From the NCBI RefSeq assembly GCF_028389875.1, contig NC_084665.1:248001-312000 (forward strand): a stretch of DNA of 64,000 bases. The letters are read 5' to 3'. The notes beneath the pieces were generated by a model. It saw only the letters and a list, made by a program, of their open reading frames with translations. It did no database searches and had not been told where the DNA came from. Every line of letters begins with the position of its first letter. The stretch's first letter is position 1. Both the position numbers and the translations under genes were made by a program. The DNA is from Rhea pennata. Lineage: Eukaryota; Chordata; Aves; Rheiformes; Rheidae. Of the stretch, positions 23,203 through 35,200 are shown piece by piece.

Positions 23203-26200
23203 GTGGGCCCCGGCCAGGCCGCTCGGGCGGGGAAGGAGAGAGAGAAGGGCGGCTGGGCCGGCGGGCTGACCGACCGACCGATGTGAGAGCTGGGGTAGTG
23301 TGCTGGGGGATGTGGCTGGCCTGGGCTGTGAGGAGGGTGTTTGCCCTGACCGGGGAAAGGGGCCCACCTGACGGGGGAGCCAAGTAGTAGTGCTTTGTGG
23401 GGGATGGGTTGGTAGGAGGGTCTGGCCTGAGGCTGCGAGGAGGCGACTTGACCGGGCCTGAGGGCTGTCTGGCTGTGAAGGGGTGCGCTGGGGTTGCAGT
23501 GGCTCGCCTGACCTGACCTGGCCTGGCCTGACCCGTCCAGGCATGAGGGAGGCTTTGGTCTGGCACCCGAGTGCTATGAGGGGGATCCTCCGCGTTAGTG
23601 AGAGTGGAAGCGACTAGCTGACTGTCCCAGGGCTGAGCTGCCTTTTGCCAGGCCTGGGGGGGAGCGATGCCCTTCATCGTGCTTTTGTGACCATCTGGCT
23701 CCTCCCTGGGTCTTTTTCTCCACAGTGATTTTACCTTGGGGCAAGGTGGCTAACAGACCTGTGCCATTTTGCTTTAAACCTGCTGTGTGGCCTGCACACC
23801 TGGTTTGGCCTTTCTGCAGGAAGAGCTTATAACTAAGCAGTGCTTTAACCTGTGCTGGGGAGTTTTGTGGTTGGTCTGTTTAAATACAGACATCAGAATG
23901 AGGCAGTTGCTTTTGACTGCGTATGGTGCTCTGTAAGGGTAATCCGCTGGCACACATAGCTCTGCTTTTGAAGGAGGGCACTAGCCCCTTTTCTGGCTAG
24001 GTGCTGAGAGAGGAACCAGCCCATCTCTCCCACTTGCCCTAGATACTAATTCCCAAATATTCACTGATGGAGGGGGGGGGCGAAAGGGGTCTTGACCACT
24101 CACTATGGTGATCCATAGCATGTTCTTCCCAGCATACTCCCTGTCTGCAAGAGCTGGTGCAACAACCTTTACTCTTAGTTTGCAGTGACAACTAAGTTAC
24201 TGTTCTAATAGCTGGTAAATTGTACCCTGAGATTTGTGGCTGGGGTCCATTTGGGACTAATAATCAGAGACACAGTTAGCTAAGGCTTTCTGTTTTGCTT
24301 ATCAGTGTTGATAAACTATACTCCAGTGATTCCTTCTATTGATGAGAGTCAGTAACCTATAATTCTGTATTCTTCTGCTTTGAGTATGTCTTGTTTGTTT
24401 GCTTTTTGTAAGGTGTTTGAGTGGCACTCCGCACCCTTACCTTGATTTCAGCAATGTCCTAAGTAGGTCTTGCAGTTTACAGTCAGCATCCTAGCAGTCA
24501 CCTTGCCACAACCTGGAGTTCTGTGTTGCAGCTTGTGATGGCCCACAGGATCCCATGCAGACCCAATGTAGGGAAACTGGAGTAGGCCTCCCTAGTGCCC
24601 CCTACCGCTAAGAGGCCCCTGTCTGTTGCCAGAACGTAGGGGCAGAGAGCAGTCATGCAATCAGAAAAGACTTGTGATGGATTACAAGTTTTCCAACTCC
24701 TTCATGTTTTGCATGGAAATAGAGATGAAATCCAAGTCCAGGTCCATCCTTCCTGTTCCAGTTGCTAATCCCAAAGGTTACCTTGAGGTTGGTAATCAGC
24801 ATGTACTTATCATTAGCTCCCCAATTGTTGTGATGTTTGTGCTCTGGGCAGTAGTATGTATTTCCATTATTTGGATGAGTTGCTGATCAAGGACAACATG
24901 ATGGGAAGTGATTAATGCAGAACCATCAGGCACTGTTTGTCTTGATTTAATTGATGCTGCAAGGAGACTGTCTGGCTGTGCCAATGGATGTTTCGGAGTA
25001 GCTAAAATTGTGGCAGCTGCTTTCCCAGTTCAAGACTGGGAATTGTTGAGCTTGGTGCTCTGCTCTTCTCTGTAGAAGCCTGACTGATACCTCAAAACTT
25101 GCTGAGAAAAAAAATGTTCATCTCCTGTGAAAGAAATGTTTTTACTTTTTGTTGTTGTTGTATGTTTTGATGGGTAAAAAAACATTCTTAATTTCTTCTT
25201 CATGCTGGGCCTTGAGTTTCAAGCCATTGTTCATTAATTAAGTATTGGTAAAATTTAATGTAGTGTTCTAGTTGCTTGAACGTTTTCATTCTTGATCCAG
25301 AATCTGTGCCTAGTTATTTCTGCTTTTTGAAAAATTCTGAGAGATCTTGGTTTAATTTTGTGCTAAAATGGAAACCACTGTCAAAACCTCCAAAATTCTT
25401 GTTTTTCAGTCGACTCTAACTTGTAATCTGCATGAAACAAGCACATGCTCAGTGTGCTGCTTCATATGATACTATTATGCAAAAGTATTTCTGGTTTCTT
25501 TTGTTTAAAAAAAGGGGGGAATATAAGAGGATTTTAAAAAAAACGTGTTAAGCTGTTTTTAAGATATAATCCTGTTTCTTGTTTGTTTGGCAGTACTTAC
25601 AGTGGCAAGGTGTTCCGTGTGACCTTCTTGACTTTGGCTGTGTCTCTAATTATTCCCCTGCTTGGAGCAATTGTTCTACTGGATTGTCCTATAGACCCCC
25701 AACCTATAAGGTGAAGTGTTACTTTTGTTTTTGAAGTTGGTGTTATTGAAGTGTAACTTCTTGAATGTACCCTGCTTTATCCAGCAAAGAAGACTTAAGT
25801 CAACTGTATAAAGTGATTGTAATTTGGTTGAGGAAATCAGGGAGTGATTGTAATATCGTCCATCACCATGGCTTGCTTTACATGCACAGTTTCTGAGTCA
25901 TCTTGTGCAGTTGTTTCAGTGTTGATCAGTGAAGGAGCTGAATTACTTTCTTTGATCTAATTTAGAAAATGATTTTCTACTGTCCAGGCTGTCAGAGTTT
26001 GTGGTTAACTTGCATGTGCTCTTGACCTTCTGTGAGACGAGAACTGCCTTTGCACTAGGGACCCAGCTGTACCCTTGCTGTTACATTTCTGTCTGAGGGA
26101 GACTTCATTTGAAGCTTGAAATTGAAATGAATAACCTGACTAGGTCAATTTGGCATTTTGAACTACCTGAACCTTAGGGAGGTGTTATATAAATGCAGAT

Positions 26201-29200
26201 CATTTCAAGCAAATGCAATTAGTAACTTCTGCTTTGTCTTAATTCTTGAACAGCTGAATCTGTATCATCTGTGGAATATAACAGTGAATTAGCAACCTGA
26301 CAAGATGTGAGCTATGTTCGGAGAAGCTGTGTGAGAAACGTCCCCTGCTGACTTAGGGTGCAGTCAGGCTGCCTAGGACTTCAGGCATTTTGAGCATTTT
26401 CACTTTCTCCAATCTGCTAATATTTTATAATCAGCTCAATAATTGTTTAATGAAAAGGAAGAACACCGTAAATATCTCTAGAGTTGAAAGAAACTGTTAA
26501 TGTGGGACAGAGTGTTGCTCTACCACATTAAGTCTTGCCAGTAGGCTATTAGACATAAGCTGCCTGGTTGCAAATCTTAATGAAATGCTTTCTACTATGA
26601 TTTTCTTTAAACAAACATTGCCTGAAACATAGTGCAGCTAAATAGAAGTCCTGAAAGCAAACAGGATATTTCTAAAAAAAACTTTTCCTAGTATATGGTC
26701 AAGAGTAACTGTATCCCGCATGCCTACGTTTCTGAGTTTAAATCCCTTTTACAAGGTCGGGAGAACTTCTTCCTGTCCTAATTGCTAGTTTATCTTGCTG
26801 TATGTTCATAACTAGTTTGTTAGCCTCACTGCCAGAAATGCTTCTAATCTGTGTGATAGATGAGATGAAAATGCATCATGTAGAATCTGCATGAAAGTGT
26901 TTTGAAACAAATCAAAGAGAGAGATGCTGTTTAAATGAATCCCTCTATTGAAAGAACTTACGGAAATTTTGTTCGCCAAGAGAGTGATGTTAATCCTCTA
27001 TGCCACTGGAAATGATGTGCTACTAAAATAAAGAAAATGAAGAATAAGACTGTGAAACTCCACATAAAATGCCCCAAGCTCTGCTTTTTAGTTTCTTCTG
27101 TAGAAACCTATCTTCACAAAATGGTTGAGGTTGGAAGGAATCTCTGGAGATCATCTGGTCCAACACCCCCCGCTCAAACAGAGTCATCTAGAGTTCATTG
27201 TGCAGGACCCTGTCCAGATGGCTTTTGAAGATCTCCAGGGAAAGAGACTCCATAGCTGCTCTGGACAACCTGTGACAGAGCTCAGTCACCCTTACAGTAA
27301 AGAAGTTTTTCCTTCCTTTCAGATAGAGCTTCCTGTGTTTCTATTTGAGCCTGTTGCCTCTTGTCCTGTTGCTGGGTACTACTAAAAGTAGTCTAGCCCC
27401 ATCCTCTTCACAGCCTCCCTTCAGATACTCATGCGCATTGATAAGATCCTCCCTCAGTCTTGTCTTCTCTGGGCTGAAGAGTCAGCTTTCACAGCCCTTC
27501 CTTATATGAGACATGCTGCAGTCCCTTAATCATCTTAGTATGCCTCTGCTGGACTCACTCCAGTCTGTCCATGTCTCTCTTGTATTGGGAAGCCCAGAAC
27601 TGGACAAAGGACTCCAATACTTACAGCACTTCCAGATGTGGAAGCTGTGTAGGCATCATCTTTCCCATGTTTTAGGTCTGTAGTTGCTTAAAAATCCAAT
27701 TGACTTGAACCTGGCTATTTATGTGAATAAGGACTTGAAAAATTGAGCCTTATTTTATAGTTTTTAGATTTCAAAACTTTTTATAGTCATGGACTTATTC
27801 CTTTGAGTTGGTCTTTCTCCATGGAAATGCATTCAAGTCACAAGAATATGTATTTTTGACATGATATGAAAGCATGTGTTCCAGTGCTCAAACACTATAG
27901 TTAACACTTTTCACTAAATGTACATTATTGCTTGCTTAAAAATGATTATTTTCTTTCCTTGATCAAAGTATTATATGGTGTCAGATTTTGCTGTATTTTA
28001 AAATTATAGACTTTTAAATTGAAAATCTGTTTGTTTTGAAACTTGCAAATATATATCTAAGAAGAACATTCTAATACAAGCAGCTCATTCAACTGAGTTA
28101 AAAGTAGGTTTTTTTGTGCAGTGATAATACTGAAATCCTTTACCTTTGTATAATGGTAATGAATGGTAAAAGTGTTGTTGGACTTAAAGCTCTATAGACT
28201 TCCAGATGTGTCCCAGGAATATGTGGTTGGAACTTCTTTTCTGAGCAGCAGAACTGGAAATTTGTGATACTTGATGAACAAAGTCCAATAGTCAGTTTGT
28301 GACCTGTGGTTTCTCTTTTGGAGTATGCTGTGTGGGGAGCATCGGTCAGGCTTGCAGGAGTTGGCAAACTAGGAAAAAGCAATTGTCTGACTTGTTCTCA
28401 AGAGCATTTGCAAATTGGTGTGAAAAGTCATGAGATCTGTGTTCTGCTCCACAGTTTGAAAGAACCTCCCATTCTGACGGGTGTGCTAGAGCCCAATACC
28501 AAGTTACGAAAAGCTGAGCGATTATGGGAAGGTCAGCTTGTTGGACCAGAATCCATTGTCAATATTGATGGTAAGCACTGACAAAATAAGCTTTTAGAAA
28601 GAGTCTTTAAATATTGCTACGTTGGTAAGGGTTTGATCAGCAATGTCCTTAGATAACAAGCTCTGGAAGCTTTTTTTTTTTAATATTTAGATATAAAAAT
28701 AACTGGGTTGCATACACTGGCTGCTACATACTGTTTTTTTCTCTCCTTTCCCCACTGTAAATTTTTCTTCAAAAATCCATATCTTGCAAGGAAAGAAAAA
28801 AAAAAAAAAAAAAGAAAAAAGCACTAGTAGTGGAGTCAGGTTTTTGCATGTGGAGGAACTTCTCCCATTTTTCATTTGGCTAGCTCTTAACTGGGAATTA
28901 ATATTTACCTGCCCTTCTGATGCCTCCGGCCACTGAAGCAGCTAAGTTCTCTGGTGCTGACTTCTATTTATGTGATAGCAAAAAATTTTGAGTTGATATC
29001 AAGTTTAAGTTTTAGTGCTGTTTGCATGCATTACAGATTTTATGGTGTACACCTCTCTTAGAGCACGTGTGTTTCTGCACCAAATCACACCCCCCAGCCT
29101 CCTTGGAGCCATTTCGTAATGAGGTGGCTAGACCTGTAACAGCATGACACCCTCTTAGTAGGAAGCCAGCTTTGTGCAGGTGTGGTTCCTTGTGCTCTTG

Positions 29201-32200
29201 GAGGGATGTGGTTGGGAACTACCCTTAATGCAAATCCTGTGTTGCCCTGATGAGGAAAGGAAGGATGTTGCAATGACAGCCTTACTTGCCCATGCTCTTT
29301 CAATACAAGAGCTGCACAGTAGCCATACCCTTTATTTTCATTCTACTATATCTCTTAATGAACCAGTAAAATATTTAAAACCTTGATTTTATTTTGCCTT
29401 AGCAAGAAAATGCTCTGTAAATTTCTTCCTTCCTCAGATAATTTTTTTCTGCCTCTCTCTGCTAATGTTATGGTAAAGTGATTACTTGGAACTACTAGTT
29501 TTCTATTCTCTAGTGTTATCAGTCTTGTCAGAAATTCTTTAAGGAAACCTTCCCATGAGGCCCAGTTCTGCTGTGGCTGAAATAATCAATGTGATTGGAA
29601 ATAGCTTAGCAGGAGGTAGAAACCTTTTCTGAATGTTGAAGTCATCTTATTCCCTTTTAAAGTGTAATTAACAGGCTTAAATTTTCAAACAGTTACGTTG
29701 GAGATGGAAAAGTCCGAGCAACAAGCTCTGCTAATCCAATTGTCCTTTGTTTGCTATTCAGTTTGGATATGTAGAAGTTTCCAGGTGCTGTTTGTGTCCA
29801 GTGAATCTGTCCCATTCTATCATATGAGTTGACATAAATGCATTAATTGAGCAATGCTTTTGGTTTGGGTGACTGTTGGATTGCTTTAGTTGGTGTAGCT
29901 CATCTGCAGGACAGATACAGTACGGACAACAGCAGTTTAAACCTCCTCAGTAGTGTTCAAAAACCTTTGGGAACCTGCACAAAAATGAAGTTTTATTTAG
30001 TGAATTGCTTCTTGAAGAATGGTGTGACCACTAGGTGGGAAAGGGAGGGTCAGAAACCAGCATAGAGAGACACTCAAGGCATGTGAGGGGTTAAACAAAT
30101 TAGATTTAATGAAGGATTTGTGCTCCAAACTGTGTAGGGAGTCCTGGGAACTGTGTGGAGGGGTTGCTGGTGGGAGGCTACCGGATGGATAGATTGGATG
30201 CCTAGGCCAGACTAGCTTTGTGCATCCTACAGGCCTCTCTTATCTCCTCTAGCTATTTCCTTGTCTTGACTATGCTGAGCTTGAGTAGTTACTGGCTGAG
30301 AAGCAGGTAGACATTGCTGACAAAACGGAACGAGTGTGTTTGGCCCTGCCTGGTTTTGGGCAGAGTGTAGAGGGTGCGCTCTGGGCCTGCTATTGCGTAC
30401 CCTGCTAGTCACCTGACTCCTCGCCAGGCCTGCGAGTGCTCTCTCTGCAAGTGGTAAGATGGACACACAACCCGATCCCACTTTGTGATGTAGAAATCTG
30501 CCTGCAAGGAGCAATCCAATTACTAGCCATTAAATGGTTATCATAATCCTTAACTGAAGTTTGGGGCCACTTATACATGGGTCAAAAACTTTGTATCCCT
30601 CTGCTGACTTTGAAGGCTTGAATCCTTCCTCTTCTTGAGTTGGTGAAAATCTAACTGAATGCTTTATTTGTCTTGATTCTCTTCCTTTTGGCTTTTTACT
30701 CTTTTGGTGCAACTGAAGAGGAAGACTTTGTTACTTTACTGTATCTTAAACATGAATTCTGCTTCATGATAATTGTATCATGTAAAAGGATGTTTTCCAT
30801 TGCAAGTGTGATCCAGCTGATCCCACCAATTGTCTCTGCAGATGTGCTATTTACTGGGACAGCTGATGGAAAGATTCTAAAAATTGAAGATGGAGAAATA
30901 CAGACAATAGCCAGAATTGGCCATGGTCCTTGTGGTAAGTAACAGCTCCTGAACATGGTGTACCTGAAAATGTCTGGATCAGGACTTGTGTTGATAGTAT
31001 TGTTCTGTCTGGATTGTTTATGCAAGTGCATATATTACTCTATAGAGATTTGTAACAGAAATGTAAAGATCTCTATGACTCAAGTTTGAATAGAAATATG
31101 TATATAAGCATCAGCAGGAATAGGAGAACAAAGGGTTAAAAGAATGGCTGGCATTGATAACAAAGGATGTTATTCCTAGCAATAAATTGAGGAATGTTTG
31201 TCACAACTACAAACTCTTCATCCTCAAAGGAAACAGAATGCAGTCTTAACATCAGGAGGAAGGTAAGATTGCAGTGTATCATAAATGACATTCCTTTTCC
31301 AGTTAGCCCTGCATCTACAGATGCAAGGAAAAAAACTTCATATCCTAAATGAGGAAAAATGGGCAGCATCCTGGCTAATATTTATGGAAGCTGAAGTCTG
31401 CAAGATTCTGAAGAGAAGGGGCACCCCTTAACAACTGGGGACTTCTGTGAGATATAAAAGATCTGTCCAAAAGTAGTTTGTCATGACTACTTAAGAAGAA
31501 TGCTGGGAATGCAATGAGGATGTGACAGCTGGTGAACCCTTGTCTGCTCATGCACACAAGTAATTCTGGCCAGGCCATTTGGATGTATTTGGTATTTCTG
31601 AGAGTGTGAGTGAATGAAATAATTTGTGACTGGGTAAAATCAACTTATTTAGAGATTTTGAAAATAAATACCACCCTCCCTTTCTATTAAAATTCCTTTA
31701 TAAAAAAAATTTGCATTTGAACTTTGTTATTCTAATTTCACTTTACCTCTGCCTGTAAGTACTATGAGGGTTTGTGGTGGTTGCACTTGCTTTAGCAGAG
31801 ATCTTCCACTGGTTATGGTATTTCTGTATTTTCATTGCTAAATTACAATTATTTCTCACTGAAGTCCACACCTTTTAATGAAAAACTTACTTGCTTCATT
31901 TAATGAACTTTCTGGAAGTGAGTGAGAACAACTGGTAGTGGCATGTTTATTAGCGGCACAATTTGTATGGAGGAGCTTAAGGTTGGCAACATCGGTCTGA
32001 GATGTCTGGCTGGCGCTTGTTGTGACTGTGTGTTTATGGTTTTTGTTGCTGTTTTTGGAATTTTTGGTGACATAAAGCCTGTGTCTTTGTGACAGAAGAA
32101 CTGTTGTATGGTACTGATGGCATGTTAGACTCTAAGCTGGGGCTGTTGCTGTCTTTATTTAACTTGCATTAACATGCTTGGCATTTTAGGTGTATAACTT

Positions 32201-35200
32201 TGTATAGCTGTTCACATGATTAGGCTTAAATTGATTTGGAAGCATTCTCTTGGCTGCCTAACAGATGGGAGAGCCTTGGCCCTGACTGCGAATGAAGTGT
32301 GCTGCCACCTGATACAAAGGTGGACTTGCAGGGGCTGCTTAGGCACACATGCAGGTGGGGTGAATACAGTGTATCACCTTTCCACTGCTCATTGCCACTG
32401 GACTTAAGCCAAGAACAAGGCATCTTGTTCTTGGGAGATGGAAGATCATGCTGTAGTGCTTCTCTGGGGCCTCAGAAATAGGAGAAGCCTCAACTTCTCT
32501 TCCCTCCTGTCATATGGAGGAGAAAGCAGAAAGGCTGACCAACTTCCCCAGAAGGCTCTGTTGCTTGCTAGTGCTGCAGTCTACATCAAGAAGAGTCTTA
32601 ATCAAGGAGGTCTTGACTCTTCAAGACTCAAGTGGACCTAAATATTCCAGGTTTGCAGTAATCTACTTCCTTCTTGTAATCTTATGAAGAAATCATCAGT
32701 GCCAGTCTTGACTTGCTTCATCAGAGCATTAGATATTTCTAGGAAGTGAAAACTTGGGGGATGGAAGTGGGGAAATCCAGACTTTTAAAGCAAAACTGAT
32801 TCTGTGAAGAAGCATCAAAAAACAAACTTTCTTTCATTCAGCAATGTTTAGGGCAGTTGTTGGTTGATTACAAGCTTGGCAAATTATACGATAATCCTCA
32901 TCTTTTAATCAGTCTAGAGGCATCTGTTTCACTTATGCCTTGGAAAAATAAGAATGGTTTCTTTAGTGTGTGTGTGCGGTGCACGCGTGCGTGTGTGCTA
33001 CTGGCCGTACTCTTGTTAAGCTGAGGTTTAACCTTTGTGGATAGCCTGGATGCCTTGTATTTGTTCATATTTGGAAAACCATTTTTAAATTGTTTTCTAA
33101 GGAACCTGGGAAGATGAGCCAACTTGTGGAAGACCACTTGGCATCAGAGTGGGGCCAAATAACACCCTTTTTGTGGCAGATGCTTATTATGGACTCTATG
33201 AAATTAATCCTGACACAGGTACGACTTTACTGTTCAGCAGTTCTCTTCCACTGACCAATTTGGGCTCATTTGGAGTTCTACCAGATGCTGTAGGCATAAG
33301 AAAGCTTGCCTTCTCCAGAAAGTAGTTTGGAGCTGTCAGGATGAAATATGCCTTGCAGGAAATTTATATTTATTTTCTCGTAGCAGTCACTTCCTCTCTG
33401 TATCCATTTGTCTTGATCAGAATTACTAGTTGCTTATCTTCTGGTGGCATATGTTTTAAGTTTTCAAAGTTGGTATCGCAGGATCCATAAATAAAGCTCT
33501 GTAGCTGTCTTAGTTCTCTTAAAGAGGAAAAATAATATTACTATAATAAACTTTTTTGCAGTGTTAGCTGTACTTCTGTTTCTGCCTTGATCTTGCTGTG
33601 CGGTAGTGAAGAGCTTTTATTCACCTTCTATGGACTGGGGTTACAGGGAAATTAAGGGTGTAGTTTGGTGGGGCTGAGGTGACCAGATGGTTTGCTCCTG
33701 ATGAGAAAGGCCCTGTTGCTTCCTGTCCTTCATGGTCTCTGAGCCAGATACCAGCTTGTATCTGGTGATACGCAGAGTGTGACAGTGCAGTTCAGGGAAC
33801 CTGCCAATGCTCAATTCTTGCTGATGGTTAACGTTTAGAAAGTATTCCTCTTTGTTGCCGCAAAGTGATGCAGAAAGATGGAGTAGTGATTGGCTTGCCT
33901 GATTTCTTCTGCAAGGTTGGGGCCTGAGTGTGTACTTACTTGGTTTAAAATGAGCTTTAGAAACATCTGGCACTTCTCAATAGGAAACTTCTATTTCAAT
34001 TCTTCTGAAGAGTATTTTCTCCTGGTTGTTTTCTACTATTGTTGAGTGTTTCCCCCACAACCCAAATCCTTATTACTTAACAGATGCAAAAATGGAAAAA
34101 TTGTGAAGTGCCTGCTAATTTCTTGTTAATATTTAACTTCAAAGTATTTAACTTTCAAAGGAGGGCACACAAAATCTTGTCTGGTGAATTTTTTCTTTTT
34201 TTTTCCCTCCCTTTGTAACTAGGTGAAACAAAAATGCTTGTCTCAACCAAAACACTAATTGAAGGTCAGAAGTTATCTTTTGTGAATGACCTTACAGTGA
34301 CCCAGGATGGGAGGAAGATCTACTTTACTGACTCCAGCAGCAAATGGCAAAAACGAGACTACTTGCTCTTGATTATGGAAGGCACAGATGATGGGCGGCA
34401 AGTATCTCTTCCTAAAGATGTTTAACTTGTTGTAAGCTCAGCAGTAGAAGTGGACTTGGCCACTTGCTTGGTCTCCAGGTTCTTTTTTTAGAACCACTTG
34501 TGCAAACATTGTACTGCCCATGAAATAAATGAGATCCCTCTTTTTTTTTCCCCTCTAAGATGATTTCCATGGAATAGCCTTTTAAAAGAAAAGGTGTTAG
34601 CCTTATAGCTGGCCTGAATCCCTTATGAATGCTGCCTGTCTTAACTGGCTTAATGTATTTCTCCTATGTTCATAAATACAAGTTTCATGGCTATTCTGCC
34701 TTCTTAACTTGGGTCAAGCTGGTGTGAGAGGAGGGAAAATACTCGGAGAAGGAAACCAAGATGAGTAAATATTTATCTTCAGTCACAAGGCCATACACTC
34801 ACTATGTATAATGTTCTCTTGTTAGCCTGCTTGAATATGACACTGTAACAAAAGAAGTGAAAGTCTTAATGGTGGGGTTGCAGTTTCCTAATGGAGTCCA
34901 GCTCTCTCCAGCAGAAGATTTTGTCCTAGTGCAGGAAACAACTATGGCTAGAATCAGGAGGTGAGTGTGCCTTTGAAACTACTACTACTACTCCTGCACC
35001 CTGCCCTGTTTTTTCTGTTTAATTTTTTTTCCATTCTTTATTTTTCCCCAATGAATTCCTTTGGGGACTTGTTTGTCACTTACTACTTGAGTGAAGATGT
35101 CTTAATACTGCTGTTTGGAACTTTCAGGTATTATGTGTCTGGGCTGATGAAAGGTGGAGCAGATATGTTTGTTGAGAATATGCCTGGTTTTCCAGATAAT

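Larger units (their letters stand above)
22690..23290 (+). promoter_or_regulatory. APMAP: CpG-island promoter of APMAP
   Basis: The segment is very GC-rich with dense CpG, in contrast to the AT-richer flanks, and it contains the APMAP start codon at 23111. Many GGGCGG boxes (Sp1/KLF type), a G10 run at 22847-22856 and a (GC)n run at 23069-23082 are visible. There is no TATA box close upstream of the ATG, as is usual for a housekeeping-type promoter with dispersed starts. The long minus-strand open frames across this block come from the lack of AT-rich stop codons. Divergent transcription is possible but not shown. Confidence 0.85.

Noticed and set aside
22787..23677. 296-codon minus-strand open frame (and a 250-codon one overlapping it) across the APMAP promoter
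   Set aside because: Low-complexity Pro/Ala/Arg-rich translation in a CpG island, where AT-rich stop codons are rare; several frames are open at once. No family similarity.
34398..34402. GT at 34401 as the donor of APMAP exon 6 instead of GC
   Set aside because: It shifts the reading phase and gives a stop soon after the junction, destroying the conserved LLEYDTVTKEV sequence.
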